NCBI GenBank assembly: GCA_964652025.1 | Contig: CAZYZX010000001.1 | Coordinates: 372,001-436,000, forward strand | DNA: 64,000 nt | From: JAEXOD01 sp964652025 | Lineage (GTDB): Bacteria; Bacteroidota; Ignavibacteria; Ignavibacteriales; Melioribacteraceae | Direction: 5' to 3' | In this document: positions 34,112 to 42,969 of the stretch, one piece after another | Layout of the letters: each line of letters starts with the position of its first letter | Numbering within the stretch: the stretch's first letter is position 1 | Notes under the pieces: generated by a model | What the model saw: the letters and a program-made list of their open reading frames with translations, nothing else | The model's database searches: none | What the model was told of the DNA's origin: nothing | Position numbers and translations under genes: made by a program

Positions 34112-34474
34112 ATGAAAAAGTTATATTATTCTATTAGTGAAGTAAGTAAACTTGCTGAAGTAGAACAATATATACTTAGATATTGGGAAAGTGAATTTGA
34201 ACAATTAAGACCATCAAAAAATAGAGCTGGAAATAGGGTATATACAAATGAGGATATAAAATTAATATTTAAAATCAAAAGATTACTTAGAGATGAAAAA
34301 TATACAGTAGAAGGTGCAAAAAAAGTGTTAAGTGAAGGTGAAGAAAAAGATATAGAAAGTGTAGAAGAAACTGAAAATATAGAAGAAGAAGAAGTAATAG
34401 ACGAAAAAGAAAAATTAAAACGAGATTTAATGGAAATTAGAAACTTTTTACTCGAAATTAAACGTTATCTTTAG
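34112..34474 (+). CDS. MerR-family transcriptional regulator
   Basis: 120 residues. The N-terminal winged helix is of MerR type (YYSISEVSKLAEVEQYILRYWE, split here as SISEVSKLAEVEQY and RYWESEFEQL, then RVYTNEDIKLIFKIKRLL). The rest is an acidic stretch (about 80-100, many Glu) and a short helix. It lacks the Cys residues of metal-sensing MerR proteins. Such short MerR proteins occur across Bacteroidota, usually without a known ligand. The preceding 129-base gap could hold its promoter. Confidence 0.88.
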   Translation: MKKLYYSISEVSKLAEVEQYILRYWESEFEQLRPSKNRAGNRVYTNEDIKLIFKIKRLLRDEKYTVEGAKKVLSEGEEKDIESVEETENIEEEEVIDEKEKLKRDLMEIRNFLLEIKRYL

Positions 34475-34488
34475 AAAAGAGGTAAAAA

Positions 34489-34815
34489 ATGATTAAATCT
34501 GTAAAATTTGATAAGCCAATTCCAATTAAAAATATAGAAGTATTTTTAAATCACCCTTCATATGAAATTAGAGAAGAAACTAATACTTTAGTTCTGGATT
34601 ATTTTGAAACCGCTTTGGACTTAAAAATAAATCAAAATAGTGAAATAGAAGAAGTATTTTGCTATGATGAATTTTTATGCAGTGAAGAAAACCTTTTAGG
34701 TTTTGCATATGCAATTTTGCCAGAAGAGGGGAATTTTATAGTAGCCTACGATACTTTAGGAACAGAATATAAGTATAATAAGCAATCATTAGAAGAATAT
34801 TTAGATGATTTTTAG
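34489..34815 (+). CDS. Small soluble protein of unknown function
   Basis: 108 acidic residues with no helix-rich or membrane features, predicted mostly beta. Notable segments are NHPSYEIREETNTLVLDYFE and GFAYAILPEEGNFIVAYDTLG. It has AAGAGGT upstream and follows the MerR gene by 14 bases, so the two are probably co-transcribed. It meets the convergent methyltransferase gene with a 4-base overlap. I do not recognise a family. Confidence 0.68.
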   Translation: MIKSVKFDKPIPIKNIEVFLNHPSYEIREETNTLVLDYFETALDLKINQNSEIEEVFCYDEFLCSEENLLGFAYAILPEEGNFIVAYDTLGTEYKYNKQSLEEYLDDF

Positions 34816-35534
34816 TTTTTTGTATATACAACTATTAAATGAACAGGCTTGTTATATAAAAAATTAAAAATCTTATCAATTAATAACCAAATCTTAAACG
34901 GTAAGAACTTTAATATAGTGTAGGTTCTTAAAAAAATTAATAACTTATTGCCAAAAATATAATAATCTGTCTTTAAATTTAATTTTTCACCGGTATCAAT
35001 AAAAAACTTTTCAGTAAAGCTATGTAGATGTGCATGAATAGGTGTTTTTTTGTTACAATGAATACATAAAACATATCTAATAACTTCATTATAAGGTGTA
35101 CTTATAATCAATTTCCCTTTATGTTTTAATAGTTTAGATAAAGAATTTATAAAATTAAATGGATCTGTTACATGTTCAATCACTTCGCTGGAAATTACAA
35201 CATCTATCGTTTCATCTTTTAACGCAGGGCTAAACGAGTCAAAAACTAACCCAAAATGACTATTTGTATTAGTTTTTTGTAAACTTTTTTTTACATTTGT
35301 TTTAGATAAGTCATTAGAAATAACTTTAATTTTTTTATTAGCAAAATAATCAGCAACCCAACCAGAACCACAACCAACATCTAAAATAATATCACAATCT
35401 TTTTTTACTAAATAGATAATATATTCTCTTAATCTACGTTCATCATCTTTAGTGGCACCGGGTCTTTCTTCAAAATAATCAAACTCATCTGCATCAATTT
35501 TATAGTGTTTTACATAATCAAAATTATTTTGCAA
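34812..35534 (-). CDS. Class I SAM-dependent methyltransferase
   Basis: About 240 residues. The SAM fold shows CDIILDVGCGSGWVADYFA (motif I), KVISNDLS, ETIDVVISSEVIEHVTDP (motif II) and GKLIISTPYNE, in the UbiE/Methyltransf_11 style. The C terminus has a hydrophobic stretch that may touch the membrane. I prefer the TTG at 35534 because GAGGT lies 5 bases upstream and this avoids overlap with the transporter gene. An ATG at 35561 would add nine residues but has no ribosome-binding site. The substrate is unknown. Confidence 0.82.
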   Translation of the reverse strand: MQNNFDYVKHYKIDADEFDYFEERPGATKDDERRLREYIIYLVKKDCDIILDVGCGSGWVADYFANKKIKVISNDLSKTNVKKSLQKTNTNSHFGLVFDSFSPALKDETIDVVISSEVIEHVTDPFNFINSLSKLLKHKGKLIISTPYNEVIRYVLCIHCNKKTPIHAHLHSFTEKFFIDTGEKLNLKTDYYIFGNKLLIFLRTYTILKFLPFKIWLLIDKIFNFLYNKPVHLIVVYTKN

Positions 35535-35535
35535 A

Positions 35536-36837
35536 TTATACCTCGTCAACATCATCAACAAAGAATACTAAAATTGCGGCAACTATCATAGAAAAACCAC
35601 CCAAAAGCAGTGCATAAATAGCTTGATTGCCAAAAAAGTTTTTAACGAAAAATCCTAAAATAGCAGCAGCTACTATTTGAGGGATTACAATAAAAAAATT
35701 AAAAATACCCATATAAAAACCCATCTTTTCTTTTGGGAGTGCACCTGCCAAAATTGCGTATGGCATAGAAAGTATTGATGCCCATGCTAAACCAATTCCA
35801 ATTTCAGAAATAATTAATAAGGTAGGATTTTTTATAAAATAAAAAGAGATTAAACCTAATGCACCCGCAACTAAAGAAATTGAATAAGTAACTTTACGCG
35901 ATGTATACTTAGCAATAATTGGTATTAAAAAAGCAAATAAAGCTGCAAATGCACTATAGGATGCAAACAGAATTCCAACCCAATTTGCACCTGTGTTATA
36001 TTCTAAAGATTGCGGGTCCGTTGCATTATAAATATGATGAGTAACAGCAGGAGTTGTGTAAATCCACATGCTAAAAAGTGCAAACCATGTAAAAAATTGA
36101 ACAAATGCTAAAGAAACCATTGTTTTAGGCATTGTTAATAATGAAACAAAGATTTCTTTAATTCCTTTCTTAAAACTTAAATTTTCTTTTTTTCTTTTTT
36201 CAAATTCATTAAAATCATCTGGAGGGTATTCCTTTGTTGTTAGAACAGTCCATAAAACTGCACCAAAAAAAGCTAATGCACCTAAATAAAATGAATAAAC
36301 AACCGAAGGCGGTATTTTGCCAGCAGTAGCCTCGTTTTGAATACCAAACCAATTTGTTAAAATATAAGGTAATGCACTAGCAACAACAGCACCAATTCCA
36401 ATAAAAAAGCTTTGAACGGCAAAACCTAAAGTTCTTTGTTCGCTTGGTAAAAGGTCTGCAACAAGAGCTCTGAAAGGTTCCATACTAATGTTAATGGAAG
36501 CATCCATTAACCAAAGCATGCCAGCGGCAACCCATAAATAAGGCGAGTTTGGCATAATAATTAAGCCTGTTGATGCTAATATTGCACCAATTAAAAAATA
36601 TGGTCTTCTTCTACCTAATTTAGACCAAGTATTATCGCTTAAATATCCAATAATTGGTTGGACTAATAGACCGGTTACAGGGGCTGCTATCCACAAAATT
36701 GGTATATCATCTATTTTTGCACCTAAGGTTTCAAATATTCTACTAACATTAGCATTTTGTAAAGCAAAACCAAATTGAATACCCAAAAATCCGAAGCTCA
36801 TATTCCAGATTTGCCAAAATGAAAGTTTTGGTTTCAT
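35536..36837 (-). CDS. MFS transporter, SLC45/GPH-sugar-like
   Basis: A 433-residue transporter with about 12 helices. The N terminus (FWQIWNMSFGFLGIQFGFAL) and the loop PIIGYLSDNTWSKLGRRRPY match the SLC45-like group of sugar or sucrose/maltose carriers. A second half repeats the fold after a charged central loop (about 200-225). It is likely a sugar-proton symporter in the inner membrane. It leads a two-gene unit with the methyltransferase. The sugar is unknown. Confidence 0.88.
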   Translation of the reverse strand: MKPKLSFWQIWNMSFGFLGIQFGFALQNANVSRIFETLGAKIDDIPILWIAAPVTGLLVQPIIGYLSDNTWSKLGRRRPYFLIGAILASTGLIIMPNSPYLWVAAGMLWLMDASINISMEPFRALVADLLPSEQRTLGFAVQSFFIGIGAVVASALPYILTNWFGIQNEATAGKIPPSVVYSFYLGALAFFGAVLWTVLTTKEYPPDDFNEFEKRKKENLSFKKGIKEIFVSLLTMPKTMVSLAFVQFFTWFALFSMWIYTTPAVTHHIYNATDPQSLEYNTGANWVGILFASYSAFAALFAFLIPIIAKYTSRKVTYSISLVAGALGLISFYFIKNPTLLIISEIGIGLAWASILSMPYAILAGALPKEKMGFYMGIFNFFIVIPQIVAAAILGFFVKNFFGNQAIYALLLGGFSMIVAAILVFFVDDVDEV

Positions 36838-36881
36838 TATAATTCCATAGATTGTTTAATTAAATAATTTTTAAGGTTAAA

Positions 36882-36910
36882 AATACAAAAATGTTTTTAA
36901 TTTTTGTATT
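36882..36910. repeat. Perfect inverted repeat in the divergent MFS/fni promoter region
   Basis: AATACAAAAAT (36882-36892) and ATTTTTGTATT (36900-36910) pair over 11 bases around a 7-base loop. It lies 45 bases before the transporter start and 54 bases before fni. It could be an operator for either gene, or chance in AT-rich DNA. Confidence 0.35.
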
Positions 36911-36964
36911 AATTAAGAATTTTTTATTTTTTTTTCATATTTTCAAATATTAAATTTTAAAGTT

Positions 36965-38011
36965 ATGAAAAAGAACAATTTACTATCAAAACGAAAATAC
37001 GAACACATTGAACTTTGTTTAAATTCTGATGTGAACTTTAAAAAAACTAATGGCTTTGAAAAATACGATTTTATTAACGTTGCGTTAACAACTGTAGATT
37101 TTAATAAAATAGATTTATCAACAACATTTTTAAATAAAAAGATTGAATATCCTTTTTTAATATCATCTATGACGGGTGGTATTGAAGAAGCATATAATAT
37201 AAATAAAAATTTGGCTTTATTAGCAAGTAGTTTAAATATACCTATGGGATTAGGTAGCCAAAGACCAATTTTACAATCAAGCAAACATTTAGATTCTTAT
37301 TTAATTATAAGAGAAACTGCACCTGATATACCGATTATATCAAATTTAGGTATTTCGGAAGTTATTAACTTATATATTAAAAGGAAGTTAAACACAATAA
37401 ATAAACTAATAGATATAGTAAATGCTGATGCTATATATGTTCATTTAAATCCTGTTCAAGAACTTTTTCAGAAAGAGGGGAATAAAAATTTTAGTTTATC
37501 CGTAGAAAGTTTAAATGAATTAATGCAAAAAATAAACGTTCCGGTTTTTGTAAAAGAAGTTGGGAACGGAATTGATTACGAATCTGCAAAACAATTATTA
37601 GAATTAGGTATTAAAGGAATTGATGTTTCTGGAAGTGGCGGAACGAATTGGCAATTAATTGAAATGCAACGCGCGGGAATTATTAATGATGCTTTTCTTG
37701 AGTGGGGTTTACCAACATCCTATTGCATAAGAAGAGTAAATGAATTAAAAAGAGATTATGATTTTTATCTTATTGGTTCTGGCGGTATAAAAATTAGTAT
37801 GGATGTTGCAAAAGCGTTAGCACTTGGTGCAGATTTGGTAGGTGCTGCAAATATTGTATTAAAAAGCATTTTAAAGACTGGACTTGAAGAAACACAACAA
37901 ATGATTAGTAATTGGTTTGATGATGTTAAGCGAGTTATGTTTTTAACTAATTCCATCAATTTGAAAGAATTAAGAAATAATAAATTGATAAGAAAAGAGG
38001 AGCTGTTTTGA
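36965..38011 (+). CDS. fni: Isopentenyl-diphosphate delta-isomerase, type 2 (FMN-dependent)
   Basis: A 348-residue IDI-2, which interconverts IPP and DMAPP with FMN and Mg. Motifs are ISSMTGG, PMGLGSQRPIL, HLNPVQELFQKEGN, FVKEVGNG, DVSGSGGTNW and LIGSGGI. Length is normal. With ispE (11108-11944) the genome has both the MEP route and a separate isomerase, and the next gene is a prenyl synthase. The stop overlaps the TTG of that gene. Confidence 0.95.
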   Translation: MKKNNLLSKRKYEHIELCLNSDVNFKKTNGFEKYDFINVALTTVDFNKIDLSTTFLNKKIEYPFLISSMTGGIEEAYNINKNLALLASSLNIPMGLGSQRPILQSSKHLDSYLIIRETAPDIPIISNLGISEVINLYIKRKLNTINKLIDIVNADAIYVHLNPVQELFQKEGNKNFSLSVESLNELMQKINVPVFVKEVGNGIDYESAKQLLELGIKGIDVSGSGGTNWQLIEMQRAGIINDAFLEWGLPTSYCIRRVNELKRDYDFYLIGSGGIKISMDVAKALALGADLVGAANIVLKSILKTGLEETQQMISNWFDDVKRVMFLTNSINLKELRNNKLIRKEELF

Positions 38012-38997
38012 TACCTGAATTAAATTATAACGATTTTTATAAGCAAGAAATAACAATACTAGATGATAAGTTTAACAATTTATTTAACGACTTAAAACCT
38101 AAATCCCTTTATGAACCGATTGATTTTATTTTAGTTAATGGTGGTAAAAGGCTTAGACCAATATTAGTGTTAATTTCTTGTATTGCTGCTGGGGGTAAAA
38201 AAGAAGATGCATATAATGCAGCAATAGCTGTAGAAATATTACATAATTTTACGTTAGTTCATGATGATATTATGGATAACGCTACAAAAAGACGTGGTTT
38301 GCCAACAGTTCATAAGAAATATGATTTAAGTACTGCAATTTTAGCAGGTGATAGTATGGTTGGCTTTGCTTATAAATATCTTTTAATGGATTGTAAAGTT
38401 AATGCTATAGAAATTATTTCCACATTTACCAATGGAATTATTGAAGTGTGTGAAGGACAAGGATTAGATAAAGAATTTGAAATTAGAAATGATGTTTCTT
38501 TAAAAGAATATCTTTTAATGATAAAGAAAAAAACTGCTTTATTAATAGAAACATGTTGCAAATTAGGTGCGCAAATTGCGAATGCTGATAATGTTATTGT
38601 AGAGGCTTTATCTGAATTTGGAATTAATTTAGGTATGGCTTTCCAAATTCAAGATGATTTATTAGATATTTTTGGCGATGAAAAAGAATTTGGTAAAAAA
38701 GTTGGTGGGGATTTGTTAGAGGCTAAAAAAACATACTTATTTTTAAAGGCACTTGAAAAAGCAGAAGGAGAAAATAAAAACTTATTATTAAAAGTTATTG
38801 AACAAAAAGGTGCTAAAAAAAGTGAAATTCCATTATATAAGCAAATATATATGGATTTAGGTATATTTGATGATGCACAAAAATTAATAAAGAATTATAC
38901 TAAAAAAGCATTAAAATCGTTAGATAAGATTAATTCTGACATAGGTAAAAGATATTTAACAGATTTGGCAAATTCTTTAATAAAGAGAACAAAGTAG
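38008..38997 (+). CDS. Polyprenyl diphosphate synthase
   Basis: A 329-residue trans-prenyltransferase. The first aspartate-rich motif is VHDDIMDNATKRRG (DDxxD), the second FQIQDDLLDIFGD, and GGKRLRP binds the allylic or IPP diphosphate. It could be a geranylgeranyl, octaprenyl or similar synthase; chain length cannot be fixed by eye. The start is a TTG at 38008 with AAGAGGAG upstream, sharing TTGA with the fni stop. ptsH begins inside its stop codon. Confidence 0.93.
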   Translation: MIPELNYNDFYKQEITILDDKFNNLFNDLKPKSLYEPIDFILVNGGKRLRPILVLISCIAAGGKKEDAYNAAIAVEILHNFTLVHDDIMDNATKRRGLPTVHKKYDLSTAILAGDSMVGFAYKYLLMDCKVNAIEIISTFTNGIIEVCEGQGLDKEFEIRNDVSLKEYLLMIKKKTALLIETCCKLGAQIANADNVIVEALSEFGINLGMAFQIQDDLLDIFGDEKEFGKKVGGDLLEAKKTYLFLKALEKAEGENKNLLLKVIEQKGAKKSEIPLYKQIYMDLGIFDDAQKLIKNYTKKALKSLDKINSDIGKRYLTDLANSLIKRTK

Positions 38998-39263
38998 TGA
39001 TTGAGAGAAAAGTAACAATAGTAAATAATGCAGGTTTACACACAAGGCCTGCTGCCATGATAACTAAACTAGCATCAAGGTTTAAATCTGATTTTTATAT
39101 TATAAAAAATGGTGTTAGTGTAAATGCTAAAAGCATAATTGGTGTTATGACATTAGCAGCTGCCAAAGGCACAGAACTAACCTTAGTTTTTGATGGTGAA
39201 GACGAGCAATTAGCAGCGGAAGCATTGACAGATTATTTTAATAGAGGTTTTGACGAACCATAA
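38997..39263 (+). CDS. ptsH: Phosphocarrier protein HPr
   Basis: An 88-residue HPr with phosphorylatable His in GLHTRPAAM and the regulatory Ser in AKSIIGVMTLAA. The start is a GTG at 38997 that shares its G with the stop TAG of the prenyl synthase gene. Enzyme I follows 17 bases later. No sugar-specific EII component is visible in the window, so this may be a regulatory phosphotransfer chain, or EII genes lie elsewhere. Confidence 0.96.
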   Translation: MIERKVTIVNNAGLHTRPAAMITKLASRFKSDFYIIKNGVSVNAKSIIGVMTLAAAKGTELTLVFDGEDEQLAAEALTDYFNRGFDEP

Positions 39264-39280
39264 TTTTGGGGAGAAATTTA

Positions 39281-41059
39281 ATGGTAAAATCTTCATCAAA
39301 CATTTTAACAGGAATAGCTGCCGCACCAGGGTTAGCATATTCTGAGTGTTATATTTATAAAAAAGAAGATTTGGATATTTCTAAAACAAAGATTAATGAT
39401 TTTGAGGAAGCCAAACAGAACCTATTAGACGCTTTAGCTAAATCTAAAAAAGAATTGTTAAAGATATTTAGCTTAGCAGTAGATAAACTTGGGGAAAAGC
39501 GCGCTGCTATTTTTGAAGCACAAATTATGATTTTAGATGACCCTATACTATTAGGAAACATTCTTAATCGTATTAAAGAAGAAATGATTAATCCCGAATA
39601 TGTTGTTTATGATGAAATTACAAAATATCAGGATTTAATGAGTTCATCGGAAGAGCTTTATTTAAAGGAAAGGTCATTTGATTTAGAGGACATAAAAAAT
39701 AGAATAATTAAAAATTTGCAAAATAAACGATGGCTTTCTAAAATTACTGGAGATGTAATTGTAGTTACAGATAATCTTACACCTGCCGATACAGTTGTTT
39801 TTGCAAAAGCTAAAGTTAGGGCATTTGTAACAGATTTTGGCGGTTTAACAAGTCATGCGGCAATTTTGGCAAGAAGCCTTAATATACCTGCGGTTGTAGG
39901 TTTACATGATGCAACAAAAAAAATACAACATGGCGAAAAAATTATTGTAGATGGTTATAATGGGTTAGTTATTTTAAATCCTAATCCTAATCAAATTGCT
40001 TTTTACAATAAAAAAATTGAGCAATTGCATGTTGTAAATGCAGAATTAGAAAAATCTGCATATCTTACCGCTAAAACGTTGGATGGTAAAAAAATTGAAA
40101 TATTAGCAAATATTGATTTAATTGAAGAAATTAATTTAATTAAAAAAAATGGAGCTGAAGGAATAGGGCTTGTTAGAACAGAACAACTATTTCTTGGTTC
40201 TCAAGGATTTCCTGATGAAAATGAGCAATATCAAAATTATATGGATATTGCCCAAAAAACTTATCCTTATGATGTTGTTATTAGAATATTTGATACAGGT
40301 GGAGATAAGGTTTTACCAGTTGACGTGCAAGAAGATAACCCATTTTTAGGTTGGCGTGGAATAAGGTTTTTATTAGATAATCCTAGTTTACTTAAAACTC
40401 AAATTACAGCTATTCAAAAAGCCAATCAATTAAATAATCTTAAATTACTAATTCCAATGGTTTCTAATATTAATGAAATACGAAAAGTAAAAGCATTAGT
40501 AGACGAATGTTACGATAAACTTGTATTAGAGGGGAATACCAATTTAAAGAAAGTACAAGTTGGTGCTATGGTAGAAATTCCTTCTGCTGCAGTTATGACA
40601 GATGAGTTTGCTGATGAAACAGATTTTTTAAGCATTGGCACTAATGATTTAATACAGTTTTTATTAGCAGTTGATAGGGGAAATGAAATAATTTCATCGC
40701 TATATCAAGAGTTTCACCCAGCAGTAATAAAAACATTAAACTATATTATTAAAACAGTTAAAAATAAAAAGAAAAAAATAAAATTAAGTCTTTGCGGAGA
40801 AATGGCTGCAGACACAATGGCAACAGCATTATTAGTTGGTTTGGGATTAGAATCATTTAGTGTTTCACCGGCTGTGATACCACAGTTAAAGCAGGTAATA
40901 TTAAATATAAATTATTCTGATGCTGAAGAATTAGCTAACAAGTGTTTATCACTAAAAACAGAAGAAGAAATTAATGCTTTATTACACGGATTTTTTGAGG
41001 AAAAGATAGCAAATAAAATAAATAATATTTTTGAGGATAATAATGAAAGAATTAATTAA
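39281..41059 (+). CDS. ptsI: Phosphoenolpyruvate-protein phosphotransferase (enzyme I)
   Basis: A 592-residue enzyme I that takes phosphate from PEP to HPr. Domains in order: HPr-binding helical domain, phosphohistidine domain with catalytic His in GGLTSHAAILARSLNIPAVV, and a PEP-binding barrel with RTEQLFLG, FDTGGDKVLP, GTNDLIQFLLAVDRGNE and the catalytic Cys in SLCGEMAAD. I start it at the ATG at 39281, with GGGGAG 8 bases upstream, not at an earlier TTG. It ends inside the start of the next gene. Confidence 0.95.
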   Translation: MVKSSSNILTGIAAAPGLAYSECYIYKKEDLDISKTKINDFEEAKQNLLDALAKSKKELLKIFSLAVDKLGEKRAAIFEAQIMILDDPILLGNILNRIKEEMINPEYVVYDEITKYQDLMSSSEELYLKERSFDLEDIKNRIIKNLQNKRWLSKITGDVIVVTDNLTPADTVVFAKAKVRAFVTDFGGLTSHAAILARSLNIPAVVGLHDATKKIQHGEKIIVDGYNGLVILNPNPNQIAFYNKKIEQLHVVNAELEKSAYLTAKTLDGKKIEILANIDLIEEINLIKKNGAEGIGLVRTEQLFLGSQGFPDENEQYQNYMDIAQKTYPYDVVIRIFDTGGDKVLPVDVQEDNPFLGWRGIRFLLDNPSLLKTQITAIQKANQLNNLKLLIPMVSNINEIRKVKALVDECYDKLVLEGNTNLKKVQVGAMVEIPSAAVMTDEFADETDFLSIGTNDLIQFLLAVDRGNEIISSLYQEFHPAVIKTLNYIIKTVKNKKKKIKLSLCGEMAADTMATALLVGLGLESFSVSPAVIPQLKQVILNINYSDAEELANKCLSLKTEEEINALLHGFFEEKIANKINNIFEDNNERIN

Positions 41060-42077
41060 AACTTTTGATGTATCTAACCAATATGATGTATTATTAAATT
41101 CTTTTGAGCAAATAGAATATGCATACAATAATAATTATGATATTGATAGTAATTTATTTTCTAATATAAATAAAATTGTTATATGTGGAATGGGTGGCTC
41201 TGCTATTGGAGGCGAAGTTATATCCAATTTGTTTGGCAATCAAATTAATATGCCAATTTTTGTTAATAGAGGATATAATATCCCAAATTTTATAGATAAA
41301 TATGCCTTAGTAATAGTTTCATCATACTCTGGTAATACAGAAGAAAGTATTTCCTCATTTAACCAAGCATTAACTACTAACTCTAAAATAATTGCTTTTT
41401 CTACAGGTGGAAAATTAGAGGAATTGTGTAAAGTTAATAAAGTGTCTTTTATAAAACTTAAAAAAGGTTATCATCCAAGATATGCTTTGTATTTAATTAC
41501 ATTTACATTAGTTAAAATTTTAGAAAAAATTAACATATTAAAAGATCAATCCTCTTTTTTAAAGAATTCAATTGAGTTTATAAAAAATAAAGGAAAAGAA
41601 CACGCAATAGATAATTCCTTAGCTTATAAACTTGCCAATGAATTTTTAGGTTTTATACCAATAATTTATGGTGTATATGAGTTTAATAATTCCTTAGCAA
41701 ATAGAATAAAAGGGCAATTTAATGAAAACTCTAAATTACATGCTTTTTATAATCTGCTGCCGGAAATGAATCATAATGAAATAATAGGATGGGAAACATA
41801 TAAAGAACAAGACGTAAGGTTTAAAGCAATTTTTTTAACTGATGAACTAGTGCATGAAAGAATAAAAATTAGATTTAATGTTTTAGAAAAGTTATTAATT
41901 AACAAGGGCGTTGATGTTGTTAAATTTAATAGTAATGAAAAAGATTTTAACTTTAGACTATTAGACCTGCTTTACCTAAGTGATTGGATTACATATTATC
42001 TTGCAATATTTAGGGGAAAAGATCCTGCGGAGATAGAATATATTAATCATTTGAAAGAAGAATTAGCTAAAATTTAA
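41043..42077 (+). CDS. Bifunctional phosphoglucose/phosphomannose isomerase
   Basis: A 344-residue SIS-domain protein of the archaeal-type PGI/PMI family, also found in Ignavibacteria and relatives. Sugar-phosphate binding motifs are CGMGGSAIGGEVISN and SSYSGNTEESISS. The C-terminal part has NHNEIIGW, which contains the family's catalytic His and Glu region. It interconverts glucose 6-, fructose 6- and mannose 6-phosphates. The ATG at 41043 has GAGGA upstream and overlaps ptsI by 17 bases. Confidence 0.9.
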   Translation: MKELIKTFDVSNQYDVLLNSFEQIEYAYNNNYDIDSNLFSNINKIVICGMGGSAIGGEVISNLFGNQINMPIFVNRGYNIPNFIDKYALVIVSSYSGNTEESISSFNQALTTNSKIIAFSTGGKLEELCKVNKVSFIKLKKGYHPRYALYLITFTLVKILEKINILKDQSSFLKNSIEFIKNKGKEHAIDNSLAYKLANEFLGFIPIIYGVYEFNNSLANRIKGQFNENSKLHAFYNLLPEMNHNEIIGWETYKEQDVRFKAIFLTDELVHERIKIRFNVLEKLLINKGVDVVKFNSNEKDFNFRLLDLLYLSDWITYYLAIFRGKDPAEIEYINHLKEELAKI

Positions 42078-42117
42078 TGTTATTGATAAAAATAAATCAA
42101 TTGATTAATTATTTTTC

Positions 42118-42147
42118 TTGAAAAAAAGCTATTTTATTATATTTTTG
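42118..42147 (+). promoter_or_regulatory. Bacteroidota-type promoter for the rpmF-fab operon
   Basis: TTG at 42118-42120, 19 bases, then TATTTTTG at 42140-42147. This matches the -33 TTG and -7 TAnnTTTG elements described for Bacteroidota sigma factors. It lies in the longest gap of the window (179 bases), about 110 bases before the DUF177 start, leaving a leader of about 100 bases. The transcription start is predicted near 42153. Confidence 0.5.
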
Positions 42148-42170
42148 TGCTTTTAAATAAAAATAATATG

Positions 42171-42199
42171 TTAAATCTCGTATTAAAGATACGATTTAA
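42171..42199 (+). repeat. Imperfect hairpin in the leader of the rpmF-fab operon
   Basis: TTAAATC plus GTAT on the left pair with ATAC plus GATTTAA on the right, with a two-base bulge and a TAAAG loop. It falls downstream of the predicted start site and 58 bases before DUF177. It might be a regulatory leader element or an operator. No T run follows closely enough to call it a terminator. Confidence 0.35.
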
Positions 42200-42256
42200 T
42201 GATAAAACTTGATTATAATAAATAAATTTTGTATTTTTAATATTTTAATTTTTTAA

Positions 42257-42751
42257 ATGATAATAAAGTTTACAAATTATACAGACGGAATTCATGAATT
42301 TCGTTTTGATGTGAAAGCTAGCGAACTTGGACTACCAACTGAATTTAATAAAAATGTTCAAGTATTAGTTAGCATGGATAAATCACCACATCAAATAGTA
42401 TTAGATTGTGAATTAAATACTACTGCTCTTTTACAATGTGATAGATGTATTGAGTCTTTTGACTATGAAATAAAAAATTCGTTTCGTTTAATTTATTTGT
42501 TTAAGTCCAAAGGTGCGATAGAAACAGAAAGCTTAAATTTAGTTTATATCACACATGATGAAACGAAAATAGATATTTCTGAAGAAGTTAAAGAATATTG
42601 CTTGTTAGGAATACCATTAAAAGTGTTATGTAAAGAAGATTGTAAAGGTTTGTGTAGTACATGTGGAATAAACTTAAATTTTGAAACATGTAATTGTAAA
42701 CCTGAAATTAATAACCCAATTTGGGATAAATTGAAGAAGTTAAAAGAATAA
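42257..42751 (+). CDS. DUF177 (YceD-like) protein
   Basis: 164 residues. The middle has LQCDRCIESFDYEIKNSFRL, the DUF177 signature, and the C terminus has CKGLCSTCGINLNFETCNC, a Cys-rich tail that probably binds zinc. In most bacteria yceD precedes rpmF, exactly as here (rpmF starts 19 bases later). E. coli YceD is linked to 23S rRNA maturation; its role here is inferred. Confidence 0.9.
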   Translation: MIIKFTNYTDGIHEFRFDVKASELGLPTEFNKNVQVLVSMDKSPHQIVLDCELNTTALLQCDRCIESFDYEIKNSFRLIYLFKSKGAIETESLNLVYITHDETKIDISEEVKEYCLLGIPLKVLCKEDCKGLCSTCGINLNFETCNCKPEINNPIWDKLKKLKE

Positions 42752-42770
42752 TAAAATAATAGGTAAAAAT

Positions 42771-42950
42771 ATGCCAAATCCAAAACGTAAAATGTCTAAA
42801 AGTAGACGTGACAAAAGAAGAGCAAATTACAAAGCATCAGCTCCTACTTTAGGTAAATGTGAAAACTGTGGTGAATTAAAATTAAGTCACCGTGCTTGTC
42901 CAAGTTGTGGGCATTATGCTGGTAAATCTATGTTTGTTCCAAAGGCGTAA
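42771..42950 (+). CDS. rpmF: 50S ribosomal protein L32
   Basis: 59 residues starting MPNPKRKMSKSRRDKRRAN, the standard L32 N terminus, followed by a zinc ribbon CENCGELKLSHRACPSCGHY (two CxxC pairs) and KSMFVPKA. ATAGGT lies upstream of the ATG at 42771. The order yceD-rpmF-plsX-fab is one of the most conserved in bacteria and links ribosome and membrane-lipid synthesis. Confidence 0.97.
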   Translation: MPNPKRKMSKSRRDKRRANYKASAPTLGKCENCGELKLSHRACPSCGHYAGKSMFVPKA

Positions 42951-42969
42951 TGAGATAAGAGGATAGCTA

